From Betaproteobacteria bacterium RIFCSPLOWO2_02_64_14 (GTDB taxonomy: Bacteria > Pseudomonadota > Gammaproteobacteria > Burkholderiales > SG8-41): DNA of 46,340 nucleotides. The translations under genes were made by a program, and so were the position numbers. Each line of letters starts with the position of its first letter. Within the stretch, counting starts at the first letter, position 1. The notes below the pieces were generated by a model, which saw only the letters and a list, made by a program, of their open reading frames with translations, was not told the origin of the DNA and ran no database searches. Positions 27,928-37,629 of this stretch are shown piece after piece. The DNA lies in the NCBI GenBank assembly GCA_001770325.1, contig MEQT01000096.1:1-46340 (forward strand), given 5' to 3'.

Positions 27928-28785
27928 TCAGGCTGCTGCCGTGATGACGTTCTTCATCCGCGCCATGGCCTTGGCCTCGATCTGGCGGATACGCTCGGCG
28001 GATACGCCGAATTCGGCGGCGAGATCGTGCAGGGTCGCTTCCTTGTTTTCATTGAGCCAGCGGGCTTCAATGATCCGGCGGCTGCGTGGATCCAGCACCT
28101 CGAGCGCGTGCTGAAGGCCGTTGGCGTGCAGGCGCGCCGTTTCCTCCTGCTCGAGGAGACGGCCGGGTTCGGCGTCCTCCGCGCGCAGGTAGGCGATCGG
28201 GGCAAATGGTTCGTCTTCTCCGTCACCCATCGGCTCGAGCGCGATATCCCGGCCGCCAAGCCGGGTTTCCATCTCGACCACTTCCTCGGCCTTGACGCCG
28301 AGTTTCTTGGCAACTGCCTCCACCTCGGCGGCGCCAAGGGTACCCAGGTTTTGCTTGAGGCTACGCAAGTTGAAAAACAGCTTGCGCTGCGCCTTGGTCG
28401 TAGCGATCTTGACGATGCGCCAGTTGCGCAGGATGAATTCGTGAATCTCTGCGCGTATCCAATGCACCGCGAACGACACCAGCCGCACGCCCCGCTCCGG
28501 ATCGAAGCGCTTGACCGCCTTCATCAGACCGATGTTGCCCTCCTGGATCAGGTCCGCATGCGGCAGGCCGTAACCCAGATACCCGCGGGCAATCGCGACC
28601 ACCACCCGCAGGTGCGACACCACCAGTTCCCGCGCAGCCCCCAGATCCTCGTCGCGACGAAACCGCCGCGCCAACTCCGTCTCCCGCTCCTGGGTCAGGA
28701 TCGGAAAGCGATTGACGGTGCTGATATAGCTTTCGAGGCTGCCGGCGACGGCTGGAACCGGCAACGCTAAGCTCGTCATAATCAA
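27928..28785 (-). CDS. rpoH: RNA polymerase sigma-32 factor
   Basis: RELVVSHLRVVVAIARGYLGYGLPHADLIQEGNIGLMKAVKRFDPERGVRLVSFAVHWIRAEIHEFILRNWRIVKIATTKAQRKLFFNLR. Confidence 0.97.
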   Translation of the reverse strand: MIMTSLALPVPAVAGSLESYISTVNRFPILTQERETELARRFRRDEDLGAARELVVSHLRVVVAIARGYLGYGLPHADLIQEGNIGLMKAVKRFDPERGVRLVSFAVHWIRAEIHEFILRNWRIVKIATTKAQRKLFFNLRSLKQNLGTLGAAEVEAVAKKLGVKAEEVVEMETRLGGRDIALEPMGDGEDEPFAPIAYLRAEDAEPGRLLEQEETARLHANGLQHALEVLDPRSRRIIEARWLNENKEATLHDLAAEFGVSAERIRQIEAKAMARMKNVITAAA

Positions 28786-28807
28786 ACCTCCTTCTTGAAG
28801 CGCCAGT

Positions 28808-28834
28808 CTAGCACTCCTGCCATGAGAGTGCCAG
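28808..28834 (-). promoter_or_regulatory. CIRCE element (HrcA operator) upstream of rpoH
   Basis: + strand cTAGCACTC-CTGCCATGA-GAGTGCCAg versus consensus TTAGCACTC-N9-GAGTGCTAA; exact N9 spacer; 22 bp upstream of the rpoH ATG. Confidence 0.85.
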
Positions 28835-28932
28835 ACGAGCGCAAAGTTCCTGCCGGTGCCGCTTTGGCGAAGCGCGAGGCCGTCTATAAAATCGATATAG
28901 AATCAGTACGTTATTTACACGCCTGCCGCGCC

Positions 28933-29841
28933 CTAGGCGGGGTCTACGGCAACCAGGTGTTGCTGGACGGAGAGCCATGCCCCGAGCCAGCAGAGCCACG
29001 TTGAGAACAGCACGATGCCGGTGCTCTCCTCCGGAGTGAGTCGTCGCAGATTGAGGCTGGCGCCGTAGATCTGGCCGATTTCGGTCAAACTGTGGTTCAA
29101 CACGTAGGCGCCAGCCCATACCAGGGCCCAAGCGGCCAAGCCACCGAAAGCACCGAGCACGGCCCCGTAATAGAGAAACGGGCGGCGTATGAACGGGTCG
29201 GTGGCGCCGATCAGCCTGGAGACTTCGATCTCTTCGCGTTGCGTGAGGATCTGCAGGCGGATCGTGTTGAAGGTGACCGCGACCATGGCGATGCCCAGAG
29301 CCGCAGCCAGCAACAGCACCACCAACTTACCGAGCCTGAGCAATGCATCCAGGCGCGTCGCCCAGGCCGTATCGAGCTGAACATGCGCTACCTTCGGCCA
29401 CTTGCGAAACTCCTCGCGCATGTTCTGCAGATTCCCGGCACCGCCATCCCTGGCGTCAACGACGAACGCATCCGGCAAGGGGTTGTGCTGCAGGCTATCG
29501 ACCACATCTGCGAGCCCTGCGCTCGCCTTGAGCTCACGCAGCGCCTGATCGCGCGGCACGAAGCTGAACTTCAGCACGCTTGCATGCCGCTTCAACCGGT
29601 CCCGCACCGACGCCGCATCGTCGCCGCTGGCGTCAAGCGCAAGAAACACCGACAGCTGCGGTGTGCTGCCATGCGTGCGTGCGAGATGCTGCAGGGTGCC
29701 CAGAATGACGTAGCCTCCTACCGGCAGCGCAAGTGCAATGCCAATGACAGCGATATTGAGCAGGCTTGCCATCCGCGACCGCGCGAACCTGGCGAGTGTC
29801 GCGGCAAGAGTGCGGGCATGTTGGGTCAGCCAGGTTCTCAT
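28933..29841 (-). CDS. ftsX: Cell division ABC transporter permease FtsX
   Basis: FARSRMASLLNIAVIGIALALP...EIEVSRLIGATDPFIRRPFLYYGAVLG; operon with ftsE. Confidence 0.94.
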   Translation of the reverse strand: MRTWLTQHARTLAATLARFARSRMASLLNIAVIGIALALPVGGYVILGTLQHLARTHGSTPQLSVFLALDASGDDAASVRDRLKRHASVLKFSFVPRDQALRELKASAGLADVVDSLQHNPLPDAFVVDARDGGAGNLQNMREEFRKWPKVAHVQLDTAWATRLDALLRLGKLVVLLLAAALGIAMVAVTFNTIRLQILTQREEIEVSRLIGATDPFIRRPFLYYGAVLGAFGGLAAWALVWAGAYVLNHSLTEIGQIYGASLNLRRLTPEESTGIVLFSTWLCWLGAWLSVQQHLVAVDPA

Positions 29842-30506
29842 GTGCGCGGGAACTCCGGGACGATCTCTCCGCTCCTGAGAGCGATCGCTCTCGACGCGAG
29901 ATGCTGCGCGAGCAGCGCGTCATGGGTCGCGATGACCACTGTCACGCCGACTTGATGGAAGGATCGAAACAGGTCGCCCAATTCGCGCGCGTGTTCGGCG
30001 TCTACGTTGCCGGTAGGGTCGTCCGCAAGGAGCATTGCGGGGCGGTGCACGATGGCGCGCGCGATGGCAAGTCGACGCTGCTCGCCGCCGGAAAGCGTGA
30101 TCGGGTATGCCCGCTCCTTGTGGAGCAGGCCCACTTTGTCGAGCGCCGCGCGCACCCGGCGAGCGGCTTCTCGTGAATCGTATCCCACGATGTTGAGCGG
30201 CAGCACGACGTTGTCGAACGCGCTGCGGTCGAACAACAGCTTGTGGTCCTCGAAGACGAGCCCGAAGTTGCGCCGCAGAAACGGGACGGCGCGTCGCCTG
30301 AGCGTCCCCACGTTCTGCCCGTTGATCACCACGCTGCCGCTGGTGGGCCTCTCGATCGCCGCCATGAGCTTGAGCAGCGTCGTCTTGCCCGCTCCCGAGT
30401 GACCGGTGACCAGCACCATCTCGCGGTCGGCGACCGTGAACGACACATCTCTCAGCGCCTCGACGCCGCCGGGATAGCGTTTGCAAACAGCGGTGAAGCT
30501 GATCAT
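29838..30506 (-). CDS. ftsE: Cell division ATP-binding protein FtsE
   Basis: MISFTAVCKRYPGGVEALRDVSF, GHSGAGKTTLLKL, LSGGEQRRLAIARAIVHRPAMLLADDPTGNVD. Confidence 0.97.
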   Translation of the reverse strand: MISFTAVCKRYPGGVEALRDVSFTVADREMVLVTGHSGAGKTTLLKLMAAIERPTSGSVVINGQNVGTLRRRAVPFLRRNFGLVFEDHKLLFDRSAFDNVVLPLNIVGYDSREAARRVRAALDKVGLLHKERAYPITLSGGEQRRLAIARAIVHRPAMLLADDPTGNVDAEHARELGDLFRSFHQVGVTVVIATHDALLAQHLASRAIALRSGEIVPEFPRT

Positions 30507-30508
30507 GG

Positions 30509-30550
30509 GATCGAGGATTCAGGATCGAGGATTCAGCATTGAGGAGCCAG
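30509..30550 (-). repeat. Heptanucleotide repeat locus D at the ftsE translation start
   Basis: + strand gatcgag gattcag gatcgag gattcag cattgag gagccag, directly adjoining the ftsE ATG. Confidence 0.8.
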
Positions 30551-30582
30551 GCACGCATGTTTCTCTTGACGACTCACCTTGC

Positions 30583-31554
30583 TCAATCCTCGAGCAGTGC
30601 GTCGACGAACTCCTCGGCACTGAACGGACGAAGGTCATCGAGGCCCTCGCCGACTCCCACGAAACGCAGGGGAATGGTTCCTCCCGATCCGCCGCGGGCG
30701 CGTATGTGGGCGATTGCGGCGATTACACCGCCCCTGGCGGTGCCGTCGAGCTTGGTGAGCACCAGCCCGGTGACACCAAGCGCCTCGTCGAACGCCCTCA
30801 CCTGGGCGATACCGTTCTGCCCGGTATTGGCGTCGAGCACCAGCAGCACCTCGTGCGGCGCGCCCGGCAGCGCCTTGGCGATGACGCGTTTGACTTTCCT
30901 GATCTCTTCCATCAAGTGCAACTGCGTCGGCAGCCGTCCGGCGGTGTCCGCGAGCAGCACGTCGACGCCGCGCGCCTGTGCCGCGCTCACGGCATCGAAG
31001 ATCACGGCCGCCGCGTCGCCCGCCTGCTGCGTGATCATGGCGATGTCATTGCGCTCGGCCCACACGGCGAGCTGCTCGCGTGCGGCGGCGCGGTAGGTGT
31101 CGCCGGCGGCAAGCAATACCTTCCGGCCCTGCGTCTGGTAGTAGTGGGCGAGTTTGCCGATCGAAGTCGTCTTGCCCGCGCCGTTCACGCCGGCCAGCAT
31201 GATCACGAACGGCCTATGTTGCGTAACGTCAAGAGGGACCGCGAGCGGGCGCAGCAAATCGACCAGTGCATCACGCAATGCGGCTTTAAGCTGCGAAGCC
31301 TCGGTGAGGCCCTCGCGTTTCGCGCGCGCGCGCAAGGAGGTAAGCAACTCGCTCGTCGCCGCGACACCGACGTCGGAAGCGAGCACGGCCGCCTCGAGTT
31401 CGTCATAGAAAGCGGGATCGAGCTTCCGTCCGCTGCTGAACAGACCCACGAGCCGCGTGCTGAACTGCACGCGGGTCTTCGACAACCCCTGCTTCAGACG
31501 GGCAAACCAGCCGCCGGAGTCGGCGTCGCCACGGGATTTGAGGAAACTTCGCAT
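30583..31554 (-). CDS. ftsY: Signal recognition particle receptor FtsY
   Basis: MLAGVNGAGKTTSIGKLAHYYQ, DVLLADTAGRLPTQLHLMEEIRKV, LTKLDGTARGGVIAAI. Confidence 0.97.
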   Translation of the reverse strand: MRSFLKSRGDADSGGWFARLKQGLSKTRVQFSTRLVGLFSSGRKLDPAFYDELEAAVLASDVGVAATSELLTSLRARAKREGLTEASQLKAALRDALVDLLRPLAVPLDVTQHRPFVIMLAGVNGAGKTTSIGKLAHYYQTQGRKVLLAAGDTYRAAAREQLAVWAERNDIAMITQQAGDAAAVIFDAVSAAQARGVDVLLADTAGRLPTQLHLMEEIRKVKRVIAKALPGAPHEVLLVLDANTGQNGIAQVRAFDEALGVTGLVLTKLDGTARGGVIAAIAHIRARGGSGGTIPLRFVGVGEGLDDLRPFSAEEFVDALLED

Positions 31555-31681
31555 GCGATCTCGGGTCTGAGGGGCGTAGAATGCGGGTCGCGGCCGGCAA
31601 CGCCGTCGGCGCTCGACTCAAACGCGACCGCGACCCGCTACAATTTTACCCGAATCACAACCGCTCCCAGCCGCCCCAACC

Positions 31682-33070
31682 ATGAATCGCCTGTCGCTGA
31701 CGCTGCGCCTGATCGCAAGGCTCGCGCTCCTCGTTGCAATCTTCGCGCACACGGCGGAAGCTGCCGGCACCGTGGAGCATACGCTTTCGAACGGCCTGCG
31801 GATCATCGTCAAACCCGACCACCGTGCGCCCGTCGTGGTGTCGCTGCTGTGGTACAAAGTGGGAAGCGCGGACGAGGTGAATGGCGCCACCGGCGTCGCG
31901 CACGTCCTCGAACACATGATGTTCAAAGGCACGCGTAACCTCGGGGCGGGCGAGTTTTCTAAGCTGATCGCCGCTGCAGGCGGGCGCGACAACGCATTCA
32001 CCAGCAAGGACTACACGGGCTACTTCCAGATGCTCCACAAGTCCCAGCTTGGTCTTGCATTCAAGCTGGAAGCGGACCGGATGGCGAACCTGGTGTTGAC
32101 TCCGGAGGAATTCGCCAAGGAAATCCGGGTGGTGATGGAGGAGCGGCGCTGGCGCACCGACGATCGACCGCGGGCGACGCTCTACGAGCGGCTGATGGCG
32201 ACTGCGTTTTTGGCGCATCCCTATCGCAATCCGATCATCGGCTGGATGAGCGACCTCCAGAACATGCGGCCCGAGGATGCACACGCATTCTACGAACAGT
32301 GGTACGCGCCAAATAACGCGATACTGGTGGTGGTGGGTGACGTCGCGCCGGACGAGGTATTCGCAATGGCACGGGAACATTTCGGCGCGATCCAGCCCAA
32401 GGCCTTGCCCGTACGCAAGCCGCAGGACGAACCCCCCCAGCGCGGATTGAGGCGCCTTTCGGTCAAAGCCTCGGCAGAGTTGCCCTACGTCGTGATGGCG
32501 TTCCGCGCGCCGAAGCTCGCCGATCCCGAAAAGGATTGGGAGCCGTATGCGCTCGAGATGCTGGCGAATATCCTGGATGGAAACGCCGCCTCGCGCCTGC
32601 CGCATGTGCTGGTGCGCACCGAGCGCCTTGCCAACTCCGCGTCTGCCAGTTACGACGGGGTCGGGCGCGGGCCGGGCGTGTTCTATCTGGATGGCGTTCC
32701 AGCGGCGGGCAGGAGCGTCGCGGAGCTGGAGCAGGCATTGCGTCGTGAGGTAAGGCGCATCGCGGACGAAGGCGTGGCGGAGAATGAGCTGCGGCGGGTG
32801 AAGGCCCAGGCGGTGGCGAGTTACGTCTACCAGCGGGACTCGATGTTTTTCCAGGCGCGCCAGATCGGCGCGATGGAAATCGCGGGCCTCCCGCACACGA
32901 CGCTCGATCTGCAACTCGAGAAGCTGAAACAGGTCACGCCGGCGCAGGTACAGGACGTTGCGCGCCGGTACTTCGGAGATGACGAGCTTACCGTGGCCTA
33001 TCTCGATCCCCAGCCGCTCAGCGGGCGCCGGGAGTTTCGTCCGCCGGCGGGACTACGGCATGTGGAATAG
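31682..33070 (+). CDS. M16 family zinc metallopeptidase (catalytic HxxEH present)
   Basis: GVAHVLEHMMFKGTRNLGAGEFSKLIAAAGGRDNAFTSKDYTGYF...MEERRWRTDDRP. Confidence 0.93.
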   Translation: MNRLSLTLRLIARLALLVAIFAHTAEAAGTVEHTLSNGLRIIVKPDHRAPVVVSLLWYKVGSADEVNGATGVAHVLEHMMFKGTRNLGAGEFSKLIAAAGGRDNAFTSKDYTGYFQMLHKSQLGLAFKLEADRMANLVLTPEEFAKEIRVVMEERRWRTDDRPRATLYERLMATAFLAHPYRNPIIGWMSDLQNMRPEDAHAFYEQWYAPNNAILVVVGDVAPDEVFAMAREHFGAIQPKALPVRKPQDEPPQRGLRRLSVKASAELPYVVMAFRAPKLADPEKDWEPYALEMLANILDGNAASRLPHVLVRTERLANSASASYDGVGRGPGVFYLDGVPAAGRSVAELEQALRREVRRIADEGVAENELRRVKAQAVASYVYQRDSMFFQARQIGAMEIAGLPHTTLDLQLEKLKQVTPAQVQDVARRYFGDDELTVAYLDPQPLSGRREFRPPAGLRHVE

Positions 33071-34400
33071 ACGGGTCGTGCTTTTCTGGATAGCGGCAGC
33101 GCTATTCTCGGCGGCAGATTGGGCGCATGCCATCCTGCCGATCCAGCACTGGCAGGCAAAAAACGGGGCGCGCGTGTACTTCGTCGAAAACCGCAGCCTG
33201 CCGATGCTCGACGTGAGCGTGGGGTTCCCCGCGGGCGCTGCCTTCGACAGCCGCGAGAAATCCGGTACCGCAAGCATGACCAATCGCTTGTTGCGCCTTG
33301 GCGCCGAGGGTCTCGACGAGCAGGCCATCGCGAGCCGGCTCGCAGATGTCGGCGCGCAGCTCGGGGGGCAGTTCAACACCGATCATGCGGGGCTTTCGCT
33401 GCGCACGCTTTCGAGCAACGCTGAGCGGGAGCAGGCGCTGGATATTCTCGCACGGCTGCTTGCGCGCCCCATATTTCCGGAGGCGGTGCTGGAGCGCGAG
33501 AAGGCGCGGCTTGCGTCCGCGATCAGGGAGGCAGACACCAAACCCGACACCCTCGCGTCGGTGACGTTCTACCGGCTGCTGTACCGCGACCACCCCTATT
33601 CGCAGCGGTCTTCCGGCGACGTGGCGAGCGTGGAGCGTCTCACGCGCCAGGACCTGCTCGATTTCTACCGCCGGCATTACGTCGCGCGCCATGCGGTGGT
33701 GGCGATGATCGGCGATGCGAGTCGCGAACAGGCGGAGGCGATCGCGGAGCAGCTTACCGCGGGCCTGCAGGAAGGCGACGTGCGCGTACCCGACTTGCCC
33801 CCGGTCGGCGCGCTGGCCGAGCCGGTGACGCGTTTCATCGCGCATCCCGCCACGCAGAGCCACATCCTGGTGGGCGCGCCGGGGATGCGTCGTGACGATC
33901 CCGATTATTTTGCGCTTTTCATCGGCAACCAGATCCTGGGTGGCGGCGGGTTCGTCTCGCGCCTCAACGAGGAACTGCGGCAGAAGCGGGGCCTCGCCTA
34001 CTCGGCGTATAGCTATTTTTCGCCGCTCAGACAATCCGGCCCGTTCCTGATCGGCATGCAGACCCAGCGCGATCAGACACAAGAGGCGCTCAGCCTGGTG
34101 CGCGCGACGTTACGCGAGTTCCTCGCGAACGGTCCGACGGAAGCCGAGTTGACGGCAGTGAAGAAGAACATCGTGGGCGGGTTTCCGCTGCGCATAGACA
34201 GCAACCGCAAGATCCACGGCTACCTCGATCTGATTGGAGCGTACCGCCTGCCGCTCACTTACCTCGACGACTTCGTGGCGAATGTCGAGCGTGTGACGGT
34301 GGGCGACATCCGCCGCGCTTTCGCGCGGCTCGACCCCGAGCGCATGGTGACGGTCGTGGTTGGCGCGGAGGACACCGCGGCGACGTCGGCTGTGCGCTGA
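33060..34400 (+). CDS. M16 family protein without HxxEH (non-catalytic partner type)
   Basis: ATG at 33060 overlapping the upstream stop; NGARVYFVENRSLPMLDVSVGFPAG...GGGGFVSRLNEELRQKRGLAYSAYSYFSP. Confidence 0.92.
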   Translation: MWNRRVVLFWIAAALFSAADWAHAILPIQHWQAKNGARVYFVENRSLPMLDVSVGFPAGAAFDSREKSGTASMTNRLLRLGAEGLDEQAIASRLADVGAQLGGQFNTDHAGLSLRTLSSNAEREQALDILARLLARPIFPEAVLEREKARLASAIREADTKPDTLASVTFYRLLYRDHPYSQRSSGDVASVERLTRQDLLDFYRRHYVARHAVVAMIGDASREQAEAIAEQLTAGLQEGDVRVPDLPPVGALAEPVTRFIAHPATQSHILVGAPGMRRDDPDYFALFIGNQILGGGGFVSRLNEELRQKRGLAYSAYSYFSPLRQSGPFLIGMQTQRDQTQEALSLVRATLREFLANGPTEAELTAVKKNIVGGFPLRIDSNRKIHGYLDLIGAYRLPLTYLDDFVANVERVTVGDIRRAFARLDPERMVTVVVGAEDTAATSAVR

Positions 34401-34424
34401 TACTTCACGCGCGGCGGGCCGCGG

Positions 34425-35799
<1,375 letters not shown>

Positions 35800-35805
35800 G
35801 ATTGC

Positions 35806-36621
35806 TCAGCGCTGGCAGCACGGACAGTAGAACGTCGCGCGCTGCCCCTGCCGGATTTCCCTGATCGGCGTGCCGCAGCGGGAGCACGGTTCTCCCGCGC
35901 GGCCGTAGACCAGGAACGCTTTCTGGAAGTTGCCGGCCATCCCGTCGCCGCCCACGTAGTCGCGCAGGCTGCTGCCGCCGGCGTAGATCGCTGCAGTGAG
36001 GGTCTCGCGGAGTTTTTGCACAAGAAGCCGACATCGCGCAAGGCTGAGACGCTGCGCCGGAAGTCTTGGATTGATGCCTGCGTGGAACAGCGCCTCGTTC
36101 GCGTAAATGTTCCCCACACCGGCGACGACATGTCCATCCATAAGGACATGTTTGATGGCTGCACCGCGCTTGAGCATCACGCGGTGCAGGCATGCGCCGT
36201 CAAATTCGTCCGAGAGAGGTTCGGGGCCGATGTGCGCGAGCAGCGGATGGCGCAGCGGGTCCCCCGTCTGCCACAGAACCAGTCCGAAGCGCCGCGGGTC
36301 GCGCAGCCGCACGATCTTGCCGTTCGCGAGGACGAGATCGAAGTGATCGTGTTTTTCCGCGGGCGTCGCCGCATCCACCAGCCACAACCGGCCGGACATG
36401 CCGAGATGCAGGATGAGGGTGCCCGCACCGCAGTCGATCAGCAGATATTTTCCGCGGCGGGTGAGCGCACGGATGGTGGTGCCCGAAAGGCGCGCGGAGA
36501 GCCGGGGCGGCACCGGTTTTCGCAGCCGCCCGTTTCGGATAGTCACGCGCGCAATCCTCTGCCCGACGAGGTGCTGTTCCAGGCCGCGGCGCGTGGTCTC
36601 GACTTCCGGCAGTTCAGGCAT
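35806..36621 (-). CDS. mutM: Formamidopyrimidine-DNA glycosylase
   Basis: MPELPEVETTRRGLEQHLVG...VAGVGNIYANEALFHAGINP...CSRCGTPIREIRQGQRATFYCPCCQR. Confidence 0.98.
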   Translation of the reverse strand: MPELPEVETTRRGLEQHLVGQRIARVTIRNGRLRKPVPPRLSARLSGTTIRALTRRGKYLLIDCGAGTLILHLGMSGRLWLVDAATPAEKHDHFDLVLANGKIVRLRDPRRFGLVLWQTGDPLRHPLLAHIGPEPLSDEFDGACLHRVMLKRGAAIKHVLMDGHVVAGVGNIYANEALFHAGINPRLPAQRLSLARCRLLVQKLRETLTAAIYAGGSSLRDYVGGDGMAGNFQKAFLVYGRAGEPCSRCGTPIREIRQGQRATFYCPCCQR

Positions 36622-36637
36622 TGGAGGATGAGAAAAT

Positions 36638-36658
36638 CGTGATCGGTGAGCCGTGATC
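36638..36658 (-). repeat. Short heptanucleotide repeat locus F upstream of mutM
   Basis: + strand cgtgatc ggtgagc cgtgatc (sense: GATCACG GCTCACC GATCACG). Confidence 0.55.
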
Positions 36659-36698
36659 CGACCCGAATTCGATGCTCTGTGAGTTACCGGTCACGCAA

Positions 36699-37544
36699 TC
36701 AATCCTTCGCCGCCGCCTGTCCGGGCGGAGCGAGCAGGCGGCGCGCGCTGGCTGCAGAAAAGTGATACTGGAGCTTCTCATCGTGGCGCGCGATCACCAG
36801 TTCGGGCTCGCGTCGGATGATGCCGAGCGTGACCGATGCTCCCGATTCGAGGCCGATTCTCACCTCGGTGGACGCAGGATGCGGCACAAGCGGCGCGACG
36901 CGCGCCGCCGCCGCGAGCTGCCAGTTTCCGACCCAGCGGGCGAGATCTTCCTGACTCAACGACTCCCGCGCCGGCATGATCAACCACTTTCCGCCGTCCT
37001 GCCGGAGGGAAAACTCTCCCATCTCGAAGCGTATCGGCACTTCGGATTTGGAAAGCAGTTGCCTGCGCGCGAGTTGCGCGGCATCCAGAGGCAGTGCGCC
37101 GCCATAGCGCGAAGCGACGGCATAGACCGCGCCGCCGGTGAGTACATACTGTTCGCCCGACACCGCATTCACCATGCCGAACGCGAAACGCTCTCCGTCG
37201 ATCATCAGCCGGGTTCGCGGCCGATCCAGCTCAAAGCGATCGAGACGACTCGCGTCAAATCGCTGCGTCGAGCGTGCCGCCAGTATCGCCAGCAACCGCT
37301 GAACCTGTTCCGCATCGGCCTCGGCGCCTGGCGGCGCGGTCATGCGCCAGATGTCGTCCTTCTTCTCGATCGCGATGGCGGGGCGGCCCTCGCGTTCAAT
37401 CCGCATGCTCCTCGCCTGAGCCGGCAGCCGGGTCGACAGGGCGTGAGTCGTCGACTCCTCGCGCGGGGGCTTGAAATAGATGAAGGTTCCCAGGCCGGCG
37501 ACCGCGAGCAGCAGCGCCAGATTGGCCCGCGACAGCCGGCTCAT
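36699..37544 (-). CDS. DUF4340-like protein linked to a Gld-type ABC system
   Basis: MSRLSRANLALLLAVAGLGTFIYFKPP...EGRPAIAIEKKDDIWRMTAPPGAEADAEQVQRLLAIL; follows gldG-like gene. Confidence 0.75.
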   Translation of the reverse strand: MSRLSRANLALLLAVAGLGTFIYFKPPREESTTHALSTRLPAQARSMRIEREGRPAIAIEKKDDIWRMTAPPGAEADAEQVQRLLAILAARSTQRFDASRLDRFELDRPRTRLMIDGERFAFGMVNAVSGEQYVLTGGAVYAVASRYGGALPLDAAQLARRQLLSKSEVPIRFEMGEFSLRQDGGKWLIMPARESLSQEDLARWVGNWQLAAAARVAPLVPHPASTEVRIGLESGASVTLGIIRREPELVIARHDEKLQYHFSAASARRLLAPPGQAAAKD

Positions 37545-37629
37545 GGGGACAGTCTGCCGGCCTGGCCGACAACCCGGCTCCCGCCAAAGGGCTGCGTGAT
37601 CTTCTTCGACGCGGAAGTGCCGTTGCGCA

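Noticed and set aside
30481-31938. 485-aa plus-strand ORF opposite ftsY
   Set aside because: Shadow ORF; FtsY GTPase motifs on the other strand are unambiguous.
31655-32914. 419-aa reverse-strand ORF across the first M16 peptidase
   Set aside because: Shadow ORF opposite a gene with clear catalytic motifs.
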